A DNA stretch of 47,882 nt from an uncultured Lachnospiraceae bacterium (GTDB lineage: Bacteria; Bacillota; Clostridia; Lachnospirales; Lachnospiraceae). The stretch is taken from the NCBI GenBank assembly GCA_947625755.1, contig CANQPJ010000015.1, positions 1-47,882 of the forward strand, read 5' to 3'. The notes below the pieces were generated by a model. It was given only the letters and a program-made list of their open reading frames with translations. It was not told where the DNA came from and did no database searches. Made by a program: the position numbers and the translations under genes. Positions 15,596-22,521 of this stretch are shown here, piece after piece; within the stretch, counting starts at the first letter, position 1, and the number at the start of each line of letters is the position of its first letter.

Positions 15596-17284
15596 CTAAA
15601 ATCTGATAATCTCTAATGGCTTATAATCATAACTTGTCATATCATCTAATAAATCCTGCTTTGTAGCTGCTGCTGCAAATGCCATGAACGTATCATTTTT
15701 TCGGTAATGTGGCTCAATTTTGTCATAAATCGTATTATTTTTTGTATGAACTTTTTTGGTGTTGTTCATCATCCATCTAAATATCGGTACATCACCAACT
15801 ACCAATGTATGATTTATAATCCAAGAATTTATTACCGGAATAATTTCCATGATATTAGATGGTCGCACAGTAAACAATTGTTTAGTGCTGTTTCCAAAGT
15901 CAAATCCTAATCTTTTTAATGCTTTTGCTAAAAGCGTATATCTATATTTATCTATTGCCATTGCGATGATGTTATATATTGTCTCTTGTTCAGCAAACCA
16001 TTGGGTTACTAACTCTGGAGATATTTCAACATCATTAACAAACTCTACATCTCCTCTTTCTTCCCATTCCTTTAAAGGTACTTTTATTCCTGGAAGATCT
16101 CTTGATTTTTTGCATATAAAAGTTTTTTGTTTAATGTAGATTTTTCCATTGTACTTAAATAGTAAAACACATCCAACAAAATCATTTGTGTTTGCATAAT
16201 CAATTCCACCTATACACTTCATTCCAGCTAGGTTTGGTACTTCCTGATTCGTTGCCTTTATATCTTCCCAGGTGGCTATCTCAACATCTTTATCTCCTAC
16301 TGGATAATTCATTCTTTTTGCCATAAATTCTGAAAAATAATCCATATTGTTGGGCATTTCCTTTACTTCATAAGCTATCCTATCTTTCAATTCACGAAAT
16401 TGTGGATGTCTCAATGAGGGTATTGCCTTTATCCACATTTGAGGATCTTTCCATTCCTCTTGCTTTTCAATCCTGCACCAAAATATAAAAATTCTATTCT
16501 CTGAATCATATTTTGATAAAATTTCTTGCCCTGCTTCTTGCTCTCTATCTAGAACTCCATCTCTTTCGTGTCCACAAGTCGATATTGTGATATTCCGCCA
16601 ATTGCGAACCTTCCCTAGTCCAGATGACAACGTATCAATATTTTTTTTATCTTTAAGAGTGTATTCGTGCTTTTCGTCAAATAAATTACAGCCAATTCTT
16701 TTACTATCTTTTCCTCTGTTTGATGAAGTGTTATATTTGATTGTTGATTTTGTGGTCTTGCAAGTTATCACTTCTAATGTAGCACTGTAGTGAGCTTTTA
16801 TTGCTATCTCATTTTCTGGTTTTGGCTCACGAATTACTTTAAACACATCCATAAATGACATCTTCGCTTGCTCTTCTGAATTTGCCATAATTTCCACGTT
16901 ATATCCTTCAACTCCGTGATACGGAGATATAAAGTAAAAAATCCAGAAACTTGCCAATCCGTTCTTTCCTGATCCACGCCCCAAATATATCCTTATGTCT
17001 CGAAAATATGGACTTCGATCTTCTATCCACACAATTCCAACAACTACCGCTGTAAGAAAAATTTCCCACTCCACCAAATCAAAATCAAAATATTTCATCA
17101 GGCTTAATGCCTTTTCAATTTTCTCATCATCTACTATTACATCATCTCTTTTCAGCACTGGAATCAGTAGGTTAGTTATCATCAATTCCTGTTCTTCACA
17201 GTGTTTAACTTTGTTATTCATGATGCTGTCTATGTATGGATCTAAATACTTGCTATAGTTCTGGCACTCCATTTCCTGTGTCAT
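15596..17284 (-). CDS. terL: Terminase large subunit
   Basis: About 562 residues if the ATG at 17284 is used; a TTG at 17302 and an ATG at 17272 are alternatives. ATPase motifs: Walker A YLGRGSGKNGLAS, an IMANSEEQAKMSF region, and Walker B NLFDEKHEY. Nuclease domain: GGIDYANTNDFVG and later IIAMAIDKYRYTLLAKAL. Terminase_1 family. It cuts concatemeric DNA and drives it into the prohead. It overlaps the small subunit gene. Confidence 0.95.
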   Translation of the reverse strand: MTQEMECQNYSKYLDPYIDSIMNNKVKHCEEQELMITNLLIPVLKRDDVIVDDEKIEKALSLMKYFDFDLVEWEIFLTAVVVGIVWIEDRSPYFRDIRIYLGRGSGKNGLASFWIFYFISPYHGVEGYNVEIMANSEEQAKMSFMDVFKVIREPKPENEIAIKAHYSATLEVITCKTTKSTIKYNTSSNRGKDSKRIGCNLFDEKHEYTLKDKKNIDTLSSGLGKVRNWRNITISTCGHERDGVLDREQEAGQEILSKYDSENRIFIFWCRIEKQEEWKDPQMWIKAIPSLRHPQFRELKDRIAYEVKEMPNNMDYFSEFMAKRMNYPVGDKDVEIATWEDIKATNQEVPNLAGMKCIGGIDYANTNDFVGCVLLFKYNGKIYIKQKTFICKKSRDLPGIKVPLKEWEERGDVEFVNDVEISPELVTQWFAEQETIYNIIAMAIDKYRYTLLAKALKRLGFDFGNSTKQLFTVRPSNIMEIIPVINSWIINHTLVVGDVPIFRWMMNNTKKVHTKNNTIYDKIEPHYRKNDTFMAFAAAATKQDLLDDMTSYDYKPLEIIRF

Positions 17285-17543
17285 TCCTCTTTTCTGGTGC
17301 AAAACCTAAATGCTCTGAAATGTTAATCATTGATTTTAATATTTGTCTTCTCTCCTGTGACAATGTGACTGAAAATTTTTCGGCTAATTTTACATTTATC
17401 AATTCTAAATCACCGTATAATTTCATATATTGGTCGACCATGTATAAATTAGGCTTTGTATCCTTTCCATTTTCCTCCAATACTGAAAGTATTGATTTTT
17501 TTGTTTCACGTTTTTTTCGTTCTGTCTTTGTTATATTCGCCAT
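17253..17543 (-). CDS. terS: Terminase small subunit (P27-like)
   Basis: 96 residues from the ATG at 17543, preceded by AAGGTGG. A longer frame to 17651 exists but its extra N-terminus is low complexity and crosses a C-rich tract. Helical pattern (PNLYMVDQYMKLYGDLELINVKLAEKFSVTLSQERRQILKSMINISEHLGF) fits the P27-type DNA-recognition subunit. It ends inside the large subunit gene. Confidence 0.85.
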   Translation of the reverse strand: MANITKTERKKRETKKSILSVLEENGKDTKPNLYMVDQYMKLYGDLELINVKLAEKFSVTLSQERRQILKSMINISEHLGFAPEKRNDTGNGVPEL

Positions 17544-17644
17544 TAAAAAAACCACCTTTTTTTGATTTTTAAAAAATCTCTCTACGCTTGGCTCTTCCCC
17601 GTTGCTTGGTTTCTCATTTTTTTTGGGGGTTTGGGGAGTGGGGG
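17544..17644. other. Strand-biased C-rich tract between HNH and terS; cos/pac candidate
   Basis: 101 bases between the two genes. Seen: on the minus strand a run of C-blocks (CCCCCACTCCCCAAACCCCC) next to A-runs, in an otherwise AT-rich phage. Known: in phages with an HNH gene beside terS the cos site commonly lies here. Inferred: this may be the packaging start. No hairpin or repeat proves it. Confidence 0.35.
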
Positions 17645-17989
17645 CTACCACCTTTCTTCTGTCAAAGGTTTTTCAATCTTTTTTTCTTTTTTTTTAAATC
17701 TATCATGCTCTTCATTGTGGCAATTATTGCAAAGTGGAATTAAATTTCTTTTTTTTTCGCCATTAATCCCAATAAAGTATTTGCTATATGCAAGATGTGG
17801 ATAATCTTTTACGTGCTTCACATGATGTACTGTCTGTGCCATTGTGATGATTCCTTTTGATTTGCAGTTAGCACATTCAAAGTGGAATTCTTTCATCACT
17901 TCTCTTTTCAGCTGTGACCACTCTTTAGTTTTATATATCTTGTATGTATTTCCCGAGTTGATACAATCAATAATTTCATGTACTGTCAT
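17645..17989 (-). CDS. HNH endonuclease
   Basis: 114 residues from the ATG at 17989 (AAAGAGG ribosome site). CANCKSKG and LCNNCHNEEHDR supply four Zn Cys; the HNH core is TVHHVKHVKDYP with N and H in NLIPLCNNCHNEEH. Phage HNH proteins beside terminase take part in cos cleavage and packaging. Confidence 0.92.
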   Translation of the reverse strand: MTVHEIIDCINSGNTYKIYKTKEWSQLKREVMKEFHFECANCKSKGIITMAQTVHHVKHVKDYPHLAYSKYFIGINGEKKRNLIPLCNNCHNEEHDRFKKKEKKIEKPLTEERW

Positions 17990-18001
17990 TAACACCTCTT
18001 T

Positions 18002-18039
18002 AAAAGGGCAGAAATTTGTCTAATAATTACTGCCCTTTT
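18002..18039. terminator. Hairpin between early and packaging genes
   Basis: Perfect 10-bp stem AAAAGGGCAG / CTGCCCTTTT with an 18-base loop, upstream of HNH. Short U/A runs lie on both sides, so it could be a weak terminator in either direction, separating replication from late genes. Confidence 0.5.
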
Positions 18040-18113
18040 ACATAAATCTAGGAGGGCATGTTATTCCCATACAACTGATATAACATAAATGTTGATGCCA
18101 TTTGTGACCCTTT

Positions 18114-18404
18114 TTATTTTCTTTCAGATATCTTTTCATAAAATTCTCTGCGTAAATTGTAAAACTGTCTGCGCCCACATGGACAATTCAAATGTTCCCA
18201 GGCTAATCCTTTAGATACTGACTTCAACACATACTCACTCAATTCATTTGATATTTCTTTTGCGGTAGTCTCCATAAGCTCTACGTCACCCTTTGCCTTT
18301 TTACCCTCTGCTGTATTTAAATTCATAATTTTTTTCTTTGTATCATACTGTCTGCAAAAATATTTAATTTCTAAATACTTGTTTTTTTCTAACTGCTGCT
18401 TCAT
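18114..18404 (-). CDS. Small phage protein before the packaging genes (function unknown)
   Basis: 96 residues, overlapping the Rep gene by 41 bases. The C-terminus LAWEHLNCPCGRRQFYNLRREFYEKISERK is a basic segment seen in small Firmicute phage proteins encoded just upstream of terminase, where late-transcription regulators are often found. A helix-turn-helix is possible but not clear. Role not assigned. Confidence 0.7.
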   Translation of the reverse strand: MKQQLEKNKYLEIKYFCRQYDTKKKIMNLNTAEGKKAKGDVELMETTAKEISNELSEYVLKSVSKGLAWEHLNCPCGRRQFYNLRREFYEKISERK

Positions 18405-19389
18405 TTTTTTTCACCATCCTCGCATATATGTAATTACCTTGGTTATATTTGTTAAACATTACTTTTGCATCTATGAACTCATAACCCGGATATTTTTTTT
18501 CCAGTTGCTCTTTAACTTCGTCATATTGCTTTACCATTTTTTCTACTGTTCTCTTTTTGAACTTGCTATACGATTTTGTTACCTTTGGCTTTTTCAAGTT
18601 TCTTGAACCAGACCAGTGTTTCGCTCCTTTTGGATCTTTGCTGGTATAAAGAGCCACTCCAGTCAAATGTGTTTTAACATCCGGATGTAACCTTTGTGAA
18701 TCATTACGATTACCTAACTTCCACATCTCTTCTAGTAAATCTCTGTCCATATCTCCTGTGCAAAAAAAATGATGATGCGTTCTAGTTTGTTTTTTCCCGA
18801 TTTTTGTGCTTTCCTCAATATCATATTCCGTAGTATAGGCAAACTTAAACTGCTCTGGTAATCCTAATTTTTTACGCATCCGCTTTATTCTTCTCACATA
18901 ATTTTCCACATTTCTTTTTGCTTTTTTCCAATCGCTTGGTAGGTTCTCATCTGTGTAGGTTAGGGATATCCATAGATCACCTTTTCCAAAGTTCTCGTTA
19001 ATCAGATTTACAAATTGTCGTCTTGACCTGTTATCGTTGCATATTTTTTGGGATTTACTTGTTCCCTTATTCTTTTTCTCTTTTGGAACATCTGTGGCAA
19101 ACTGAAAACTAGGATATATGTCAACCTCTAACTGATTACCAGCTTTTATTGTTCTTGTACGATATATTCCATTGACTCTTTTTTCGTAGATGAATCTTTC
19201 CATTTCTAACTCTTCTAGTCTCTGTGCCTGCTTCTTGTATTCTTTTTCAATATCTACATAGTCTACTAGTGGATTTGAGATTTTATATGACTTAATAAAA
19301 TTATCCAGACTTTTCTTTTTTATCTGTTTATATAACTCATCCTGGTATATGTTTTCAGGATTATAGTTATCCTTATATATTTTTTTCAT
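18364..19389 (-). CDS. HUH-type replication initiator (ORF2/G2P/microvirus VP4-like)
   Basis: 341 residues. Motif I ISLTYTDENLP (near residue 143), the metal-binding HUH motif THHHFFCTG (near 205), and a later ALYTSKDPKG segment with candidate nucleophile Tyr and Lys follow the order of rolling-circle Rep proteins of filamentous and micro-phages. The N-terminal ~110 residues and the C-terminal helix are basic. It would nick one strand and start replication. No DnaA/DnaC/helicase replication module is seen in this prophage, so this may be its initiator. Ribosome site AAGGA before the ATG. Calling the exact nucleophile is uncertain. Confidence 0.75.
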   Translation of the reverse strand: MKKIYKDNYNPENIYQDELYKQIKKKSLDNFIKSYKISNPLVDYVDIEKEYKKQAQRLEELEMERFIYEKRVNGIYRTRTIKAGNQLEVDIYPSFQFATDVPKEKKNKGTSKSQKICNDNRSRRQFVNLINENFGKGDLWISLTYTDENLPSDWKKAKRNVENYVRRIKRMRKKLGLPEQFKFAYTTEYDIEESTKIGKKQTRTHHHFFCTGDMDRDLLEEMWKLGNRNDSQRLHPDVKTHLTGVALYTSKDPKGAKHWSGSRNLKKPKVTKSYSKFKKRTVEKMVKQYDEVKEQLEKKYPGYEFIDAKVMFNKYNQGNYIYARMVKKNEAAVRKKQVFRN

Positions 19390-19467
19390 AATTTTTATCC
19401 TTTATTTTTTTAATGGTTGAATTGTTACTATTTCATTACTAGGTCGAAAAAGATACAAAAATCATCT

Positions 19468-19502
19468 ATATAGAAGAAACTTTTAACGTGTTTCTTCTAT
19501 AT
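19468..19502 (-). other. Perfect 13-bp hairpin upstream of rep; origin or terminator candidate
   Basis: ATATAGAAGAAAC / GTTTCTTCTATAT around a 9-base loop, 79 bases before the rep start. On the minus strand the nearest T-run (GATGATTTTT) is 5 bases away, so termination is possible but weak. Double-strand origins of HUH replicons often sit at such hairpins beside rep. Confidence 0.45.
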
Positions 19503-19527
19503 GAATGTGTAATATTCTTTTTTCAAA

Positions 19528-19686
19528 TTAATAATAAATTTCTATCTGCTCGTGTGTATCTTTATGTATGATTACGAACCTATCTTCTTTGACACCATTG
19601 CGCATTACCTTGTAATCATCTGGATTATATCCGCACTTTACTATTGCTACCTTCTGTTCCCTCGTTGGTCTGTATAATTGTCTCAT
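19528..19686 (-). CDS. Small phage protein, DUF6906-like
   Basis: 52 residues from the ATG at 19686 (GAAAGGAAG ribosome site). Pattern RPTREQKVAIVKCGYNPDDYKVMRNGVKEDRFVIIHKDT matches the small family found beside replication genes in Firmicute phages (PTRxQKxxIxxxGxxPDxxxVxxxxxxxxxxIHxxT). Function unknown; probably DNA-associated. Confidence 0.75.
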   Translation of the reverse strand: MRQLYRPTREQKVAIVKCGYNPDDYKVMRNGVKEDRFVIIHKDTHEQIEIYY

Positions 19687-19712
19687 TTTTTTCTTCCTTT
19701 CAATTTTTTATA

Positions 19713-19747
19713 CAAAAAAAACCAGCTACTGAATATTAGTAGCTGGT
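19713..19747 (-). terminator. Rho-independent terminator
   Basis: Stem ACCAGCTACT / AGTAGCTGGT with a 7-base loop and an 8-base T-run on the minus strand. It follows the membrane protein gene at 19772 by about 25 bases. Confidence 0.9.
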
Positions 19748-19771
19748 TAGTATAATTTGATTGATTTTCAG

Positions 19772-20221
19772 TTATCCTTTTATTTTTGCAAATAACTTAT
19801 ATATTTTTCTGTCCTGCCTTAAAGATATTCCTGATTCTATTTTAGAACGTGTCCACATATGAGTAAGTACTTTTTGACACTCTTCTATCAGCACATTATA
19901 ATGCTCTACATTAAATTTATCCTCTATGCATAAAAGCAATGCCATGTTTAAAGATTTGTATTCTTCACTATCTCTTCTTGTATACAGTTCTATTTTTGTC
20001 TTGCATATCCGTAATCTTTTAATTCCCTTTTCTTCACAATAGGATTCAAGGAATTCAGCCATTAAGTTTCGAACATCTTTTATCCATTCCGAGCGATTAT
20101 TTACTATTGATTCAGTAATAATCTTTCTCTTTTGAAGAATTAAATTATATATCGATAATCCAAATGCTGATATTGATAAAACTATACTTATGATAGCTGT
20201 AATCACTGAAATATTTTCCAT
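19772..20221 (-). CDS. Membrane-anchored protein of unknown function
   Basis: 149 residues from the ATG at 20221. Residues ~4-27 form one membrane helix (VITAIISIVLSISAFGLSIYNL). The cytoplasmic part begins NNRSEWIKDVRNLMAEFLESYCEE and stays helical to the end. Proteins of this plan (N-terminal helix, then RxEWIxxVRxL) are widespread in bacteria and phages without assigned function. It has its own promoter and terminator, unlike its neighbours, so it may be expressed in the lysogen as a cargo gene. Confidence 0.75.
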   Translation of the reverse strand: MENISVITAIISIVLSISAFGLSIYNLILQKRKIITESIVNNRSEWIKDVRNLMAEFLESYCEEKGIKRLRICKTKIELYTRRDSEEYKSLNMALLLCIEDKFNVEHYNVLIEECQKVLTHMWTRSKIESGISLRQDRKIYKLFAKIKG

Positions 20222-20252
20222 TTTATATTTCCTTCCTTTTTTTGATATAATA

Positions 20253-20281
20253 ATTGTACCATCCCAACTACTAATATTCAA
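20253..20281 (-). promoter_or_regulatory. Promoter of the membrane protein gene
   Basis: TTGAAT (20276-20281), 17-base spacer, TACAAT (20253-20258), 32 bases before the ATG. With the terminator at 19713 it makes this a single-gene unit. Confidence 0.6.
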
Positions 20282-20333
20282 TTATCATTGTGCTTTTTTG
20301 TCCTATTTTGTTTTTTTAATTTCTTCCTGTCTG

Positions 20334-20498
20334 TTAAACTCCAACATCATGATTATCAGCCAGGGGACTTTTTTGACCATATCTTCTATTAAGTGCATCA
20401 AGTCTGCCTTTGGCATAAACTTTACATCTTACTTTTTCAACTTCTTTTTGCTTTTCTAACTTCTTTATTACTTCTTGTCTGCTGATTAATTCGCTCAT
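20334..20498 (-). CDS. 54-residue phage protein
   Basis: Starts MSELISRQEVIKKLEKQKEVEK with GAGG before the ATG at 20498; ends QKSPLADNHDVGV. The N-terminus resembles small phage proteins of the type ISRQxVIxxLEKxKxxE. Overall basic and helical. No function assigned. Confidence 0.65.
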   Translation of the reverse strand: MSELISRQEVIKKLEKQKEVEKVRCKVYAKGRLDALNRRYGQKSPLADNHDVGV

Positions 20499-20548
20499 TT
20501 CGATACCTCGATATTATGCTAATTCTTTTAATGGTTTTTTCATTCCAT

Positions 20549-20887
20549 TTAATCCTCCTCAATAATTTTATTTAATAAATTTTGTCCGCAAAAAGGGCAA
20601 TGACTAATATCTACAGGGTGCGACCATGTTCGATTATCTTTCATTTGAATTACGTGTGTTATAAAAGCGTATCTTTCTCCATTGTCAGTATGATTTACTT
20701 CAATAAAAGTTTTATCGTAATTAGTAAATTCGCTTTCATACTCATTTAAAATTACTGTTGATTTTTTATTTTTTGGTGTATTAACTAATTGGCTACAAAT
20801 CTTACACATTATATTAGCGTTTACTTTTCTTGCTGCATTCCTTTTTTCTAAATCTTCTTGTTCATAATTTACTTTTTTCTCTGCCAT
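20549..20887 (-). CDS. Small zinc-binding phage protein
   Basis: 112 residues with CKICSQL near residue 28 and CPFCGQNLL near residue 96: two CxxC pairs that would bind one Zn across a beta domain (FIEVNHTDNGERYAFITHVIQM). Function unknown. A perfect 54-bp tandem duplication covers its ribosome site and first codons. Confidence 0.75.
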   Translation of the reverse strand: MAEKKVNYEQEDLEKRNAARKVNANIMCKICSQLVNTPKNKKSTVILNEYESEFTNYDKTFIEVNHTDNGERYAFITHVIQMKDNRTWSHPVDISHCPFCGQNLLNKIIEED

Positions 20888-20951
20888 TTTTTACCTCTTT
20901 TCTAAATCTTCTTGTTCATAATTTACTTTTTTCTCTGCCATTTTTTACCTC
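20844..20951. repeat. 54-bp perfect tandem duplication creating a leader ORF
   Basis: Copies at 20844-20897 and 20898-20951. The upstream copy has its own AGGAGG and ATG (20941) and encodes 16 residues (MAEKKVNYEQEDLEKR), the same start as the main protein. Its TAA lies inside the second copy's ribosome site, so the leader may couple to the main gene or simply be a duplication scar. Confidence 0.9.
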
Positions 20952-21020
20952 CTATCTCATCCGCTGGCGATACAGGATAGTGCTAGTCAATGGGTCATAT
21001 ACTTTTATTTTTTTTATCAT
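20952..21020 (-). CDS. 22-residue phage ORF, translationally coupled
   Basis: MIKKIKVYDPLTSTILYRQR-type peptide starting at the ATG that overlaps the TGA of the 21017 gene (ATGA), with GGAAGG 6 bases upstream. Short and without known family, but the coupling and ribosome site favour translation. Confidence 0.4.
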   Translation of the reverse strand: MIKKIKVYDPLTSTILYRQRMR

Positions 21021-21496
21021 TTTTTACCTTCCTCCATTTCTTTTAATTTCTGCTCTGCTTCTTTACGTGTAAGAAATACTGTATCTCCAATATCATTAAA
21101 CATATCAATAGTAAAACATGTAGGAGTTACTTCTCTTTTATTGTTAGGACAGAAGTTACAATCATTTCCGCAATCGTTAGGAAAGCTACAATTATCTTCG
21201 ATTACATACACAGCATCTCCAACTTTACATGGTAACTTGATAAGCAGCCCCTGTTCCTCTGCGTCCTCGTAATTGGCAAGTTTTCTAATCATTTTTTGTA
21301 TCATCTTGCAATCTGCTTTTCTACAATTATCACAGTAATTGCTACAACTAATTTCCTGTATTTCGCTATCACCTCTCAACATTTTCAATACTTCTGTCAA
21401 GACAATATATCTCTGATAGTCTCTGTTATTATCTATCCATTTATATTCATCTCTTATTTGTTCAACAATACAAATTAAATCCCTTTTCTCAATCAT
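21017..21496 (-). CDS. Cys-rich phage protein
   Basis: 159 residues. N-terminal helical half, then CSNYCDNCRKADCK, then a beta module (LPCKVGDAVYVIEDNC) with a second cluster CGNDCNFCPNN, then DTVFLTRKEAEQKLKEME. The KxGDxVYxI and FLTxEEAExxL segments are common in small early proteins of clostridial phages. Zn binding is likely, function unknown. Confidence 0.75.
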   Translation of the reverse strand: MIEKRDLICIVEQIRDEYKWIDNNRDYQRYIVLTEVLKMLRGDSEIQEISCSNYCDNCRKADCKMIQKMIRKLANYEDAEEQGLLIKLPCKVGDAVYVIEDNCSFPNDCGNDCNFCPNNKREVTPTCFTIDMFNDIGDTVFLTRKEAEQKLKEMEEGKK

Positions 21497-21511
21497 CTCT
21501 TATTCCTCATC

Positions 21512-22411
21512 CTAATAGTTATCAATAAGCCTGTCGGTAACAGTTTCATTTTCGTAATCAAAACTCAACTGTCCTTCCACGTTATCGTCCTCAATCCACC
21601 ACAAAAACACTTCTTCGCCAGTTTTCCATTCTGTCTTTAATCCTGCTGCTTTTCTTACTTCCAACATTTTGTTAAATGCAGCAACATACATATCTTTATA
21701 TTTTGGGAAATCTGAAAATTCTTTTCTTCGCTTGTATTTACCGGCGAGAGGACAGCCAATACATCCTACTCTTTTATATCCCATACTGTATAATGGATTA
21801 ACTTCAACTTTGTGTGTGTGCAAAATGTCCCACACTTCATGTTCTTTGAGTGCGATAATTGGATTACATATTGCACTTCCCATTAATCTGCAATGCTCAA
21901 TCATTTTTCTCTTTTCGTTATTGTCGTTCATCAACATTATTTCTTTTGTAGCTTGAATTCTTGTGTCCTTGTTTTTATCGTCACTTTCAAACTCTGTTCT
22001 TTTGCTTCGTTTTGTACTTTCCTGCCAGCGCACTCCAGTGGCTATCATTCTGTTTTCTAAACTACGCTCTTTTAATTCAACGCAGCAATATCTCATTCTT
22101 CTTGTGGGTGGAACTCCATTTTTTACAATTAACTCCCACATTGTCATGTCCGGTCTTAATATTTTGCATTTAATTCCCAATAATTCCATTTCTCTGAATT
22201 TCTTTCTGATATGATACACTGTCTGCGGTGCATCTACCGTTGTATGATTATTGATAACTTCAAACGGCTCACCGCTTGCTTTTGCAACTTCCAGCAAGAC
22301 ATCACTATCTTTTCCTCCAGAGTAGGTAACAACCATTGGTTTTCCGTAATTTCTTTGCGATATTCTGCTGCCCATTTTAAATAATTCGATTGCATTGTTA
22401 AAACTATCCAT
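21512..22411 (-). CDS. PAPS-reductase-family (PP-loop) protein
   Basis: 299 residues. PP-loop VVTYSGGKDSDVLLEVAK near residue 27; RRMRYCCVELKER and GCIGCPLAGKYKRR provide Cys clusters that could hold an Fe-S site or Zn; DPE-like WWIEDDN near the end. PP-loop enzymes adenylate a substrate (sulfur transfer, phosphorothioation, RNA thiolation). It is next to three DNA methylases, so a role in DNA or nucleotide modification is possible. Too short for a complete DndC and there is no dndA/B/D, so phosphorothioation is not supported. Confidence 0.85.
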   Translation of the reverse strand: MDSFNNAIELFKMGSRISQRNYGKPMVVTYSGGKDSDVLLEVAKASGEPFEVINNHTTVDAPQTVYHIRKKFREMELLGIKCKILRPDMTMWELIVKNGVPPTRRMRYCCVELKERSLENRMIATGVRWQESTKRSKRTEFESDDKNKDTRIQATKEIMLMNDNNEKRKMIEHCRLMGSAICNPIIALKEHEVWDILHTHKVEVNPLYSMGYKRVGCIGCPLAGKYKRRKEFSDFPKYKDMYVAAFNKMLEVRKAAGLKTEWKTGEEVFLWWIEDDNVEGQLSFDYENETVTDRLIDNY

Positions 22412-22419
22412 GATTTCTC

Positions 22420-22494
22420 CTATCTAACTAACGTTCCAATCACAATCATTATCACTATCAGCCCAAACAGGGCTATATCTGTTTTATAGTTCAT
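22420..22494 (-). CDS. 24-residue membrane peptide
   Basis: MNYKTDIALFGLIVIMIVIG-type peptide with an AGGAG site before the ATG at 22494 and stop TAG at 22420. One membrane helix, short basic ends. Such peptides are frequent in phage early operons; no function known. Confidence 0.45.
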   Translation of the reverse strand: MNYKTDIALFGLIVIMIVIGTLVR

Positions 22495-22521
22495 TTTTCT
22501 CCTATTCCTCCTCTTCTTTCA

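Noticed and set aside
21512-22411. DndC / DNA phosphorothioation system
   Set aside because: PP-loop protein is much shorter than DndC and no dndA, B, D, E or ssp genes are near.
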